A DNA stretch of 64,000 nt from Viscum album (GCA_963277665.1 OY728130.1:1365104393-1365168392), one strand, 5' to 3'. Shown: positions 24,831 to 37,022, counted from the stretch's first letter. A program made the numbers and translations. Notes: generated from the letters alone by a model not told the origin.

Positions 24831-25828
24831 AATGCCCCCATCTCCTTGCACTTGAAACATTGATGTGTAGTAGGGTCATTCTGTGTATCCCTTCCTTTGT
24901 TTTCATCATAAGACATCTTCTTCCCATCATTACGGCATTCAAATGCCTGATGACCTTTCTTTCCACATTTAAAACATTTACTTGTCCCTTTAAGACAACT
25001 CCCTCCATGTTTCTTTCCACACTTTGAGCATAAGGTAAAGCTCATCTTATTTTCAGTGTGATCTTTAGATTTTCCTTTGAATTCCATTTTCCTCTTCTTA
25101 TAAAACCCATATGACTGATGGGTTACTTCAATCTCCATCTCAACTTTGAGAGCACATCGAACGATTTCCTCATAGCTATTGAAGTCCCTTATGGCTAACG
25201 CCCTTCGAAGACTTGGTTTTAAGCCACTAAAGAATCGATCGATCTTACTCTCAGGTTGGATAATAATACCAGAAGCATACCTTGCAAGTCTTGTAAAATT
25301 TGCTTCATAAGTACCAACAGATTCATCATCCTTTTGCTTCAGTTCAAGAAACTCTTTCTCCATCTTTGTTCGGAGAATATGAGGGAAGTACTTATTGAAA
25401 AATAAGTTCTTGAACTCGTCCCATTCCATGGACTCAATTTCATCCCTTTTACTCGTATTCTTAATAAGATTCCACCATTTATCTGCATCTCCTTCCAAAC
25501 GATACACTTCTAGGATGACTTTATCATGTTCAGAACATTGAAGAACTGAAAATATCTTTTCAGTAGTACTAATCCATTGTTCAGCAACTAATGGATCAGT
25601 AGACCCGCTGAAAGAAGGTGGACACTACCTCATGAAGGATTCAACAGAATGTTGCTCCTTCCTTTGCTCGTTTGGAAGTCCTGCATGATTCATAGCTTAA
25701 GAAAGTTGTGTGAGCATGGCTACAAGATTTTTCATTCCATCTCCCATAACGTTTGGTTTCTCCGGGGGACAATCATTGCATTGCCCGTCGCATTCCGCAT
25801 TAACATGGTTCCTTTGGGTTCCAGCCAT
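24800..25828 (-). pseudogene. gag, copy 2
   Basis: The ATG at 25828 (MAGTQRN) corresponds to that of copy 1. Two stops break the N-terminal part: one in the SQAM region (about 25700) and one at the MRQC position (about 25628). The open piece 24797-25507 holds the rest of the capsid domain (VYRLEGDADKWWN is at its start), the linker with SYGFYKKRKMEFKGKS, and two good knuckles, [12 protein letters not shown] and [14 protein letters not shown]. One extra C at about 24838 shifts the frame inside the third knuckle (QCFKCKEMG), separating gag from protease. Confidence 0.85.
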
Positions 25829-26037
25829 TGACTAAAACCAAGAAGAATAGTGTGAGCAACACTAATTATAAAAGGAAAACCACATAATCAAGAATAAAAT
25901 TTCACACTTAAGGTCCTATCCTAGGTTATTCATGTTCATTTCTAAAACACTAAGATTGTGTTCTATGCTTAGACTTATCCTTAGGATTCTTACTAAGGCT
26001 TTCGCATCCTAGTTTCCAAAGGTTTACTATACCTTTC

Positions 26038-26050
26038 CTCTAATACCATC
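26038..26050 (-). other. Primer-binding site, copy 2 (mutated)
   Basis: Minus-strand GATGGTATTAGAG, differing at two places from copies 1 and 3 (GTTGGTATCAGAG). It lies next to the end of LTR3. Confidence 0.75.
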
Positions 26051-28108
26051 TATAACGACCCATACTTTACATACATTGTTATTACATCAAAATTGAAGCA
26101 CACTTATTACAACATATAACAAAACCAGGAAAGGACCGTATAGGTATAGTTTCTTTAGAAACTAGAAAGCATAAACAACTGGTTCATAAATAATCTACTT
26201 TGCCTCCCATTTATTTCATCATATCTATAGTCCCTTTTTGGAATATTCTACTTATGAACCTTATTCCTGACCTGGGGTAATAAAACATACAAAAGGGTGA
26301 GCTCAAATGCTCAGTAAGGGTAAACAAAAGAAATATCAATCACATCATATACATAAGAACATAACTTTTGGAAATCTTAACCTGCAAAAGAAATCATAAT
26401 CTCATAACATGGGATAAATCGTAGTAGTGAAATGTAATCCCAATAATCAAAACTTAAAACATGAAACTTTATGGAATACACACATAATCATTGAGAATCA
26501 TTTCTTGTTAGTCAAGACTCATTTCCAAGACTATCTTAGTCGACAAATTCCACTTCTGAACCGAGTTCACTCCTTGTTTCAGTCCTGTTTCACTGAACCA
26601 GTTTAACCTGTCGTTCCAGCCATGTCTATCTCATGAGATATAAAATATTTACCCAATGTATTGGAGGGAGATATAGGTCCCACCCATCTCATAATGCTAC
26701 CATTCTTATGTGTGCCACAAAATCAGAAACCATACATCATAGTATAACCCATGTAAAAAAAATGGGAATCTTAAACATCGTGACATCATAAAATAATTCA
26801 TATAAGATAAAGGAATTAATAAAAATATAATTCCATCACAACATAATCAAATCAATGTAATAATAGGGATATAAATAGAACCCTTTATTATCTTAGATGG
26901 AAAAGAATTTTGATAAAACACTTGAACTCCATTCTTGTGGAAAATATCATTTCTGCTTCAAAAACACTTTTCCTTTATTAACATGTCGTAAAATTCTAAA
27001 CTAAAAGAATTTGATTAAAAATAAACTTGAAAACTTGTAAATTAAGATTCTTGGAAATAATGTTTTAAAAATCCATTCATGTCGTATAAGTTAAAAAAAC
27101 ATTCTTCGTACTTTTGTCGGAAAAGTCAAAAAGTACCTCGTACGAAAAACGACAAAAGATTCCTTTCATATCCTTTACTAAAAACTCACCGAAGGGTAAA
27201 ATTGGATTCAAAAAAATTTAGGTGGATGGAAATAATATTACATATTTAGGAAACATGGATGTGGATGATAAAATACACCCCAGTAAATACTAAAATATAA
27301 ACAATCTCGGATAAAAATGAGATTGTGATATTTCCCTTACCTTAGGTCCGATTTGCTTCTTAAGTGTCTGAAACTCCTGTATAATTATTTAAATAATGTT
27401 ATTTACTTATTAAAGAATAATAATTATTGTTATGATATCATATATAGTCATATTCTTATCTTCTTATTAGTAATAGTTCATTACAACTTGTTATTCGGGT
27501 GTTTATTACTTTTTGTTCTTATGCGTTTTTTGTCGAATAAATTCTTATTCTTCTCTTTAGGTTATATATACCTCATTTACAGAATGTTATTAATGTAATA
27601 TATATCATATTCATTCATTAAATTCATTTATATAATCATTATTCAATGAATATCATGTAGAACGAGTCCCATCACATCGTGGAGACGGTATTCCGTACGT
27701 ACGCACGAGTGATGATATCGTTCCCATGATCATGGAATTGTATTGGAGTGTATGTATACTATTTAAGAATCAATATCACTTTACAATAATCATATATAGT
27801 CTTTATTTACACCATTATACCCATCCAAGTAAGGTGGTGGTGGAAAGTAGATTACACCACGGCGTGGAGACGGTATTCTGTATGTACGCACGCGCGGTGA
27901 TTTCATTTTCCGTAGGATGGATAGATGGTGAAATAGGGTTGTTTCATACTTATAATAACATATCAGTATATGAGTGATACTTATGTTATTACTTCATAAT
28001 GAAACAACTAAAGAAGAAGAAGTGGAAGAAGAAATAAAGATGAAAGAATCTGTAACAGACATTACCTCTTCTTTGAAGTGCTTCTTTGAGACCTCCCTTT
28101 AGGGAACT

Positions 28109-28113
28109 AAAAT
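28109..28113. repeat. Target-site duplication AAAAT, left copy
   Basis: AAAAT precedes TGTAACACCCC and recurs at 39553-39557 after GGGGCGTTACA. Removing the insert and one copy restores the sequence of the other LTRs. Confidence 0.92.
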
Positions 28114-30014
28114 TGTAACACCCCAAGATTTCATAGTGTGTTATTTCTTCAAAATAATTCAATAACTTGCACTACACACAACACCGAGTTCAATTGCACC
28201 ATGACTTACCAAAAAAAAGCCATTAAAAGAGGTCATGAATAGCATTAACTACATTTTTAACTTTATATAATCCTTATAATTTTAGAATCCATATTATGAG
28301 TTTCTTAGTCATAATGCAAGAACAGATTCATTTTCAGTATTGCACTTTTATCAACTTTTAATAGTAAAACCTTTTTAAATACAATATTTTAAACTTTTTG
28401 ACTAAATGGAGACATCACAAAATTTAAAATGAAACATCCCAAGCTTCCATGGTACGCTTTCCTTTGAATAAAACAGTAGCGTGTGTTGGACGCAACGTCG
28501 AGTTTTAACACACACCACAACCGATCAAACTAGCCGTTATGAATAGTAATACCTAAATTTTGAAATTATATATATATTATATTTTAAAATGGACTTCATT
28601 TTTGGATTCGGAATATCAAATTTAGCCTAAGGTGAAATTTTGGTACATTTCTGATAACTTTCATATTTTGATGAATAGTGAAAATTACTAAATTTTAATT
28701 AAAAACAACTTTTTTAATCAAAATAATTAATAGTGATAAATTAAGAATTTGAGTGGTTTTAAGGTATATTTAGAATATATTTTTACCATTTAATATAATG
28801 TTGGTCATTGGACATAATTTTACAATTAAACTGAACATAAACAAGTGTCAATCTTTTGATAGTTATTATCTCTTAAAAACACGCTTTTTGTTTTGACAGC
28901 GGGAATTAATTTTAAATTAATTTCTGCCACTTCTGTGTTTTGAATTTAGGAAAATGGATTCCATATTTGGAATCAGGATGTTCAAATTGTGTAAATGGGT
29001 AACTTTTATTTTTAGACATTTTGAATAATTACTGCGGTAAATATTTTATTTACCATGGTTAAGGGTAAATCCGGTAAATAAGGGTTAAAAAATAATATTA
29101 TAATAATACTAAATTACCCTAAAACGTGTCTTAACCCTATTGGTTGATACATGGTCGACCATGGGCATCTTTGGGTCTATTTTGGGACCCCATGGATCCA
29201 CTTGTAAGTGATAATGACACAATATATTAATAAAGCTAAAATAAAAATAAAAATGGCATAAGCTTACATCTTTTAGAAGAACAATTTTTACATAGGGTTA
29301 TACATGTTGGATTTTCGATTATAAATATTCATTAGAAAGATAAAAAGATTTCCTACATAATGATATTTTAGTTATAATTTTTAGACATTAAATAATTTAT
29401 TTTATTTATGACACAATGATGATGTAGTAATTACTATAATAGTGAAACATTAAAATAAGTGATATTATAAATACCCAAATAAATATAATATGAAACTTTT
29501 AATGAATTAAACTAATTTTCTAGGATAATATGATATATTAGGATTGATTTATTTGACTTTTTTCGAAGTAATAAATCTGTTATGAGTTTCAAAAAAATCA
29601 ACTATTGAATAGTGTCAAAATTGACATAAAAGAGTTCTTAAAACAAATATTATATTATTAATTGATATTAAATTCCTAAAAATCTAAGGTTCGGCCAAGA
29701 GACTTATATTATGATAGTTTAATCATTAATGGACCACTTGGGGGTCGCTTGGATGTATATAGTAAGTTTATTAACCATATTATATAAAAATACAAAGAGA
29801 CATTGTAAAAGTGAAACTAATTAACTTAGAGTTAATACTTAAAGATAAGGTTAATATAAGTACCCAAACCTATCTAAATTCTATTGGATGAGTTGTTTTC
29901 GACCTATCCCCACCTCATACTTTGAATAGTCAACTTTGGAGCCTTTGGAAACCGAATATGAATTTATTATAAATTAATATTTCTAGCTTTTCCAAAGGTG
30001 CCCCTCACCCATCT

Positions 30015-30022
30015 TATAAAAG
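30015..30022 (+). promoter_or_regulatory. TATA box of the 5' LTR
   Basis: TATAAAAG followed by GGCACTCCTCC. The chromovirus LTR has the same box followed by GGCACCTCC on its strand, so the core promoter is conserved between the two elements. Confidence 0.65.
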
Positions 30023-30762
30023 GGCACTCCTCCTTCTCTTTTCCTCACACCTCTCAAGCCACTTGTCTCGTCCAAACTCTGCCCAAATAAGCTCCCCACA
30101 TCCCTCTCCTCCTCCTTGAAGCTTCCCCTTAGGCAGAAAGCATTTCAAGAAGTCCTTTGGTTCCAACCAAAGTGAGTTACCTAGATTAAAGGTAACAATT
30201 TCTCTTAAATTATTTTCATTTATTTTGCTTCTCCAACCCCCAAACTCTTTTTATTTCCTTTCTTTTGTAACAACACCAGTATCCTCAATATACTAGGATT
30301 TTGTTATAAGAAGGATTCAAACTACACATACACACAACTCCATCTAATGGATGATGAACATAATGTTTCTGTGGATGGCAAACTAACGCCTCACGAAACG
30401 ATGATTGTTCAAATACATCTTACCACCTCTCATGGTGGCCATTATGATGGAACTGTAATTAAATATGATATTAATGATATATATTTTATATATAAGCTTC
30501 TGTAATTCCATTTTATTTCATACCATTATTCGTTTCATGTTGTATATACATACGATAATTTCATTTGAGGAAGTGCGGACTACCGCCCCCTTAAAATGAT
30601 ATGACTCGTTCATACCACACATGGAACGTATAAAGGATGGTGTTAATGAACTTAAGTAACATATATAAAATATATTATATTATACTGGAATAGTAATATA
30701 CCAATGTATCATTTGGATTTGATTCTTTTAAAATAAAAAATTGAATGGAAGTAGCGTTCGTG

Positions 30763-30772
30763 CGTACGTACG
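30763..30772. promoter_or_regulatory. CGTACGTACG palindrome, 5' LTR
   Basis: Followed by GACTACCGTCTCCACGAACG, the reverse complement counterpart of GGAGACGGTATTC beside the chromovirus palindromes. It lies about 750 bp downstream of the TATA box, inside the likely transcript. Confidence 0.5.
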
Positions 30773-31760
30773 GACTACCGTCTCCACGAACGCGATAAGA
30801 TTCATTCTCCATCATATCCATCCAAGTCTTATTCTCATTTTGGGGTTAAAAATAATGTTAATATCATTCGGATTATGAATAAGATATAATCTATCCATTA
30901 CAAACATGTCTTACGTAACCAAACATTTAAGAAGAACGAATCGATTATCACCCTAAACGACGATAATACTAAGATATTATTAATAAAGCAATGTTAAAAG
31001 ATCATATATGATATCATATTAATGTATATGATTCTTGTATAATTTAATAACAATTATTTCACCATTATACAGGAGGTTAACCTACCCCAACAAAGGAAAA
31101 GTACAAGGTAAGGGTTATTTCACAATCTCTTCTTTATCCGAGGTTGTTTATACGTAATAATCTACTGGGATCTCGTTATCATCCACATCCATGTTTCTTC
31201 GAAATGTATTTCAAAACATTTTTACTATTTACAAGAATATGGGTTAAAGTCATTTATACCCTTGTTTGACTTTTTATAAGAGGTTTATAAAGGAATCTTT
31301 CCGTCGTTTTCAAAACAATGTTCTTTTTAACCTTTTCGACAGAATTGAGGTAAGAATGTTTTTTTAACTTATACGGCGGGTGCGGTTATTTTCCGCCGTT
31401 ATAAAATCGTCGAAGCTTTCCATACAAGCTTATAAGAATATTTTCAAAGAAAATGTTTTATTTTATATGGATCTTAAATGATTTCAAAATAAAAGGAGAT
31501 ACTTCTTTAAAAAGAATTTTGATTTCATCTATGTCAACATCCTTTGATGGATTTTAAGATTATTTGAAGTTGATTTATTATGATACAAAAATTCTATATT
31601 GAATTGAAGGTTTTGTGATATGTTTGACTGTGGATGTGCTATTTTTATACCATTCATAGTTTATGGTGAAATTATTGACATTTCGTATGCTAGTTTTAAT
31701 CCGAATGTTTATGTTATATTTCAAACTTTTCTTCAGATGAATGTGCTAAACAAGTATGTT

Positions 31761-32000
31761 CCGGGTTGGGGACCGGTAAAAGTAAGCCCTCCAGGTTGGG
31801 GACTGGTAAAAGTAAGCCCTCCAGGTTGGGGACTGGTTAAAGTAAGCCCTCCAGGTTAGGGACTGGTAAAAGTATGCCCTCCGGGTTGGTGTCCGGTTAT
31901 TAGAGGCACTCCGGGTTGGTGTCCGGTTATTAGAGGCACTCCGGGTTGGTGTCCGGTTATTAGAGGCACTTCGGGTTGGGTTCCGGTTAGAAGTAACCCC
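31761..32000 (+). repeat. 30-bp tandem repeat, 8 units, in the 5' LTR
   Basis: Units start at 31761, 31791, 31821, 31851, 31881, 31911, 31941 and 31971 with no length change. Two subtypes occur: units 1-4 contain GGTTGGGGACTGGTAAAAGT-like sequence, and units 5-7 contain GGTTGGTGTCCGGTTATTAG. Unit 8 is a divergent end unit. The period is a multiple of three, so an accidental open stretch (31620-31859) reads a decapeptide repeat PGWGLVKVSP; I do not regard it as a gene. Confidence 0.95.
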
Positions 32001-32544
32001 TAGGTCTTGGGATGAGGCCTAGACAAAGAAATTAACGTTTAGCATTATGCATTCCAACATTATGAAAGTGGTTATTGATTTTTGCATGTGATTATTCGAT
32101 TAGTAGAATATCCATGTGAATAAGTAAATGGTATTATTTCATTTTACTTTTTCCATACTATGTTGAAGTTCAAGTTTAAAAGGCTTTTGTTTTAGTAATT
32201 CATTGCCTTAAATGTTTATGCTTATTTTGAATGTTCCGCTATATTGTTATCCTTACTGGGCATTTGAGCTCACCCCTTTTTTATGTTTTATTTTTCCCAG
32301 GTAGTGAAGAAGTAAATTATGATTGACTTGCAGGGATATTATGGGTTTATAGTGTGGACGTTGGAAACTTTATGTTGTTGTAGTAGTTTTTCATTTTATG
32401 ATGTAATGTAAAACTTATGAATATATCTAGTGTTTCCAAGGCTACTAAACTAATCGGTCTTTCGGGATTTGATCTTTCTTGTGATCATGCCAGTGTTATG
32501 TAATTAATGCACCGACTCTGGGTAGCTGGGGTCGGGGCGTTACA

Positions 32545-32557
32545 GTTGGTATCAGAG
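32545..32557 (+). other. Primer-binding site of the non-autonomous element
   Basis: GTTGGTATCAGAG directly after the 5' LTR, identical to the site of chromovirus copies 1 and 3 and matching tRNA-Met. Confidence 0.88.
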
Positions 32558-33045
32558 GAAGTTTAGTACAAACCTTGGAAGCTAGATTTAGATAAACTCT
32601 GATTATAGCACGTAGACCTAAGATGAACTTTGAGGATTAGTATAGAAGAACTTCCTAGAATTTTGGTATTGTAGAGATTTTGTGAGTTTTCCGAGCAATA
32701 CATCCCTGTCTGGATACGAGCAGGTAGAGGCGGCTCTGGCACAGATGTACCTAGGGGTAAAACCCGAAAACACCGCTTTGAGCTAGACTCGAACGGGAAC
32801 TGGTGCACGACAACGGGCCTTGCTGCACTCTTGGTTACGACACTCCCGGGGGATATGCTTAGGATAACTCTCATTTTCTTTACAAATCATTATGAAGGGT
32901 TTATGAGTATATACTTCCTCAAAGAAAACATTTTTATGATTATGGATTATATCCATAAATAGTTCAATTTATGTTAAGTGCTTTATAAGTATGGGATTAT
33001 GTATTTTGATTCATAAACTGATCTAGTTTATGCCATTGTTTAGAA
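32558..33045 (+). other. Leader of the non-autonomous element
   Basis: About 490 bp between the primer-binding site and the ORF. The part at about 32715-32860 is clearly GC-richer than its surroundings (GAGGCGGCTCTGGC, CTCCCGGGGGATATG), while the rest is AT-rich. The leader does not resemble the roughly 210-bp leader of the chromovirus copies. A packaging or dimerisation signal would be expected here, but none can be demonstrated by reading. Confidence 0.5.
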
Positions 33046-33564
33046 ATGGCGCCCAGTAGAAGGAATGAGAACTCCGGAAATGCACATGATCCAAAGAGAA
33101 GGAAGGATCATATCTTTCATGGTCTTAAGCTAGAATTTATAAGAGAAATAGTCTCCCATGTATTATCATCATATGAAGAAATAATATCATGTGTTGATAA
33201 GATAAGTAAAGAGTTTACTGAGTCCTATGGCTTTGAAGGGAAGCAAGAGAAGAAAAGGATAGAAGAGAGAAAGATGGATAAAGGGAAGAGGGAAAAGAAG
33301 AATTTTCCCATATGTGGTAACTGTGGAAAGAAACACCCTGGAACTTGCCTGAAAGGAATGGGAGTTTGTTATAAGTGTGGTGGAAAAGGGCACAAAGTAC
33401 ATGACTGCAAGGGTAAGAAAATGGTTTCAAATGTACAATGCTTCATTTGCAAGGAGTTTGGACACTATGCAAACCTATGTCCCAGTCATCAGAATATGCC
33501 GCAAATGATGTTATTGGATAATAATCAAGTTATGATACTACCACAGATGAAGAGGAATGATTAG
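33046..33564 (+). CDS. Nucleocapsid-like gag protein, 172 aa, three zinc knuckles
   Basis: Intact from ATG 33046 (context GAAATGG) to TAG. The N-terminal 15 residues (MAPSRRNENSGN) are basic and polar, similar in style to MAGTRRN of the chromovirus gag. Residues about 25-70 include a segment with SSYEEIISCVDKISKEF that matches SYEEIVRCALKVEME of the chromovirus gag, so the capsid core between these two points is missing. A lysine-rich linker follows. Three knuckles come next: CGNCGKKHPGTC (short form, about residue 89), CYKCGGKGHKVHDC (about 109) and CFICKEFGHYANLC (about 132). Expected role: RNA binding and packaging in particles supplied by a partner element. It could also be a passive remnant, but the open frame in a young copy favours expression. 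Confidence 0.75.
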   Translation: MAPSRRNENSGNAHDPKRRKDHIFHGLKLEFIREIVSHVLSSYEEIISCVDKISKEFTESYGFEGKQEKKRIEERKMDKGKREKKNFPICGNCGKKHPGTCLKGMGVCYKCGGKGHKVHDCKGKKMVSNVQCFICKEFGHYANLCPSHQNMPQMMLLDNNQVMILPQMKRND

Positions 33565-34111
33565 AGTTCTTATGTTGATTATGTCAATTGAGTGTTGTAT
33601 CAACAATGTACTTGTTACAATAATCATGGAGTATATAAGGATTGTACTACAGTACTATTTCATTAAGGACTTGAGATTGTGTGGAGCAAAGAAAAGTGAC
33701 TCAATAGCAGGGTAAATTTTTGGAAAATATATGGTTGAGAGAATGATAAATCATAATATAGTTCTGATACTGAGGTAGTGATTTTGGAATAATATGTGAT
33801 TTTTTTGGATAAATTATATTGGATATTCTTGACTACCCTGGAACTGATTAATGATTTGTATATTCCATCATTGTTGGGGTTTAAAACATTTTTGGATTAA
33901 TGAAGTATATCCAGCTTTCTATATGGAATAAGGGAGCATGAATGTAATCAATAAGGAATATGGTAATTCAGGATGTTTCGGTGTATTAAAAGAATACATG
34001 ATGAAGGAATTCATATGCTATTACGGGGTAAAAAGGTTCTACATTATGTTTACCTTACTTATAAATGTTGGACTATGAGTTTGGACAGAAGTATTTTGGA
34101 TAGTTCTAGTT
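33565..34111 (+). other. Internal non-coding stretch after the gag ORF
   Basis: AT-rich sequence with no recognisable polyprotein motif in any frame. The position corresponds to protease and RT in an autonomous element, but no trace of them was seen. Confidence 0.6.
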
Positions 34112-34118
34112 TGGATTA

Positions 34119-34250
34119 TTTTGGATTGCCATAAAAGGACAACTCTGAGGTCGGGCGGCAACCCGTCGCGTCCAGCAAGGCTGCGAGACTTGAACCCGCA
34201 ACCGAAGGGCGACAAGGGTGTATCACCTACCACTGGCCCAAGAGATGTCC
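34119..34250 (-). mobile_element. tRNA-derived SINE-like insert
   Basis: A GC-rich island of about 130 bp. On the minus strand it has an A-box-like TGGGCCAGTGGTAGGTG (34224-34240) and, 27 bp on, a B-box GGTTCAAGTCT (34186-34196), the internal RNA polymerase III promoter layout of tRNA-derived SINEs. TGGATTA at 34112-34118 and again at 34251-34257 may be its target duplication, but 7 bp could arise by chance. The A-to-B spacing is a little short for a functional tRNA and no cloverleaf is complete. Confidence 0.55.
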
Positions 34251-34257
34251 TGGATTA

Positions 34258-35109
34258 AATAATGTAGTTTTTTTTAAAAGATCTGATAGATGAATTATAA
34301 ATTCGTTTATTTTGGAACCCTATACGAATAGTGTAAATAGAAATTTTTACATTCTATTATCTTTTAGAGTGAAAGATGAGTTTGTGGTAGAAATTTATTA
34401 AAGGATAAAACTATAATTATAAAGTAAGTATATCTCCTTATGATCTTAGCCAATCTCATAAATAAATTCCTCAACATTAATAAAAGGAACATAGAACAAA
34501 AATGTTTTCCTAGATGGTACCTTAAATCATCACTAATTTATGGCTTTGGGATTGTTGGCCTTTTCATAGCCATGTTCTCTACCACTCTCCATCAGATAAT
34601 TGATGGTTAGATTTCTCCTCCATATCCATATTTTCCTACATGGAACCCTAGTATGTGTTATTTTCGGTAATCTTCATACTTTCCATTCTTTATTTTAAAT
34701 AGAGGCCTCATTAATTCATTTTTCGATGTGGGATTTCAACTAAGATATTTTGAAACGTCAAAAATGTGTCATCCCAATATCCTATGTTTTGTTGAACCGA
34801 TGGTATTTCAAATCATCATAGATTGATGAGTTTAAGGACCTCATTTTTATACTTGTTTGTGATTGATGACCTCAATCACTACCTATAAATATTTACGTTT
34901 TTCCTCCAATTATATGTCTCTAATTACCACCAATGTTCTCCTAATCGAGATCATAATTTGGTGGTGACCCTTTCATTTCTCTTTTCCTCATATTAAGACT
35001 AAATTTTAGTAACCCTATTTCCGATGTGGGTTTTCCCACAAATATATTTTCTATTTTCAACCTTTTATTTTCGAAGAACAATTTCAAATTGCGAGGACGC
35101 AATTTATTG
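34258..35109 (+). other. 3' untranslated part of the internal region
   Basis: AT-rich, with no coding similarity seen. It contains two sequences resembling TTTCGATGTGGGATTTCAAC and TTCCGATGTGGGTTTTCCCA (near 34722 and 35019), a possible short duplication. The minus-strand open stretch at 34941-35171 runs into the LTR and is not credible. Confidence 0.5.
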
Positions 35110-35122
35110 AAGGAGGGGAGAA
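35110..35122 (+). other. Polypurine tract of the non-autonomous element
   Basis: AAGGAGGGGAGAA immediately before the 3' LTR TGTAACACC. Confidence 0.85.
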
Positions 35123-37022
35123 TGTAACACCCCAAGATTTCATAGTGTGTTATTTCTTCAAAATAATTCAATAACTTGCACTACACACAACACCGAGTTC
35201 AATTGCACCATGACTTACCAAAAAAAGCCATTAAAAGAGGTCATGAATAGCATTAACTACATTTTTAACTTTATATAATCCTTATAATTTTAGAATCCAT
35301 ATTATGAGTTTCTTAGTCATAATGCAAGAACAGATTCATTTTCAGTATTGCACTTTTATCAACTTTTAATAGTAAAACCTTTTTAAATACAATATTTTAA
35401 ACTTTTTGACTAAATGGAGACATCACAAAATTTAAAATGAAACATCCCAAGCTTCCATGGTACGCTTTCCTTTGAATAAAACAGTAGCGTGTGTTGGACG
35501 CAACGTCGAGTTTTAACACACACCACAACCGATCAAACTAGCCGTTATGAATAGTAATACCTAAATTTTGAAATTATATATATTTTATATTTTAAAATGG
35601 GCTTCATTTTTGGATTCGGAATATCAAATTTAGCCTAAGGTGAAATTTTGGTACATTTCTGATAACTTTCATATTTTGATGAATAGTGAAAATTACTAAA
35701 TTTTAATTAAAAACAACTTTTTTAATCAAAATAATTAATAGTGATAAATTAAGAATTTGAGTGGTTTTAAGGTATATTTAGAATATATTTTTACCATTTA
35801 ATATAATGTTGGTCATTGGACATAATTTTACAATTAAACTGAACATAAACAAGTGTCAATCTTTTGATAGTTATTATCTCTTAAAAACACGCTTTTTGTT
35901 TTGACAGCGGGAATTAATTTTAAATTAATTTCTGCCACTTCTGTGTTTTGAATTTAGGAAAATGGATTCCATATTTGGAATCAGGATGTTAAAATTGTGT
36001 AAATGGGTAACTTTTATTTTTAGAAATTTTGAATAATTACTGCGGTAAATATTTTATTTACCATGGTTAAGGGTAAATCCGGTAAATAAGGGTTAAAAAA
36101 TAATATTATAATAATACTAAATTACCCTAAAACGTGTCTTAACCCTATTGGTTGATACATGGTCGACCATGGGCATCTTTGGGTCTATTTTGGGACCCCA
36201 TGGATCCACTTGTAAGTGATAATGACACAATATATTAATAAAGCTAAAATAAAAATAAAAATGGCATAAGCTTACATCTTTTAGAAGAACAATTTTTACA
36301 TAGGGTTATACATGTTGGATTTTCGATTATAAATATTCATTAGAAAGATAAAAAGATTTCCTACATAATGATATTTTAGTTATAATTTTTAGACATTAAA
36401 TAATTTATTTTATTTATGACACAATGATGATGTAGTAATTACTATAATAGTGAAAAATTAAAATAAGTGATATTATAAATACCCAAATAAATATAATATG
36501 AAACTTTTAATGAATTAAACTAATTTTCTAGGATAATATGATATATTAGGATTGATTTATTTGACTTTTTTCGAAGTAATAAATCTGTTATGAGTTTCAA
36601 AAAAATCAACTATTGAATAGTGTCAAAATTGACATAAAAGAGTTCTTAAAACAAATATTATATTATTAATTGATATTAAATTCCTAAAAATCTAAGGTTC
36701 GGCCAAGAGACTTATATTATGATAGGTTAATCATTAATGGACCACTTGGGGGTCTCTTGGATGTATATAGTAAGTTTATTAACCATATTATATAAAAATA
36801 CAAAGAGACATTGTAAAAGTGAAACTAATTAACTTAGAGTTAATACTTAAAGATAAGGTTAATATAAGTACCCAAACCTATCTAAATTCTATTGGATGAG
36901 TTGTTTTCGACCTATCCCCACCTCATCCTTTGAATAGTCAACTTTGGAGCCTTTGGAAACCGAATATGAATTTATTATAAATTAATATTTCTAGCTTTTC
37001 CAAAGGTGCCCCTCACCCATCT

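Larger units (their letters stand above)
28114..32544 (+). repeat. 5' LTR of the non-autonomous element
   Basis: Begins TGTAACACCCC and ends GGGGCGTTACA, near-perfect inverted ends. Blocks shared with the chromovirus LTR (read on its minus strand) include AACTAGCCGTTATGAATAGT near 28527, TTCGGAATATCAAA, TGATGAATAGTGAAA, the TATA box region and the CGTACGTACG palindrome. An eight-unit 30-bp tandem repeat lies near its 3' part. Confidence 0.93.

Noticed and set aside
27353..27598. Hydrophobic 81-aa open stretch (also 18979-19224)
   Set aside because: Low-complexity AT-rich LTR sequence; disrupted in LTR1 and LTR4.
30361..30372. Possible inverted-repeat transposon ends in the young element's LTR
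   Set aside because: No matching terminal repeats or target duplication; sequence is shared by both LTR copies.
31620..31859. 79-aa open stretch ending in PGWGLVKVSP repeats (again at 38628-38867)
   Set aside because: It lies wholly in an LTR and is open only because the 30-bp unit is a multiple of three; no family similarity, and the related LTR at 63034 lacks it.
34186..34240. Functional tRNA gene on the minus strand
   Set aside because: A and B boxes are present but the arms do not form a full cloverleaf and no CCA-end stem is seen; SINE-like origin fits better.
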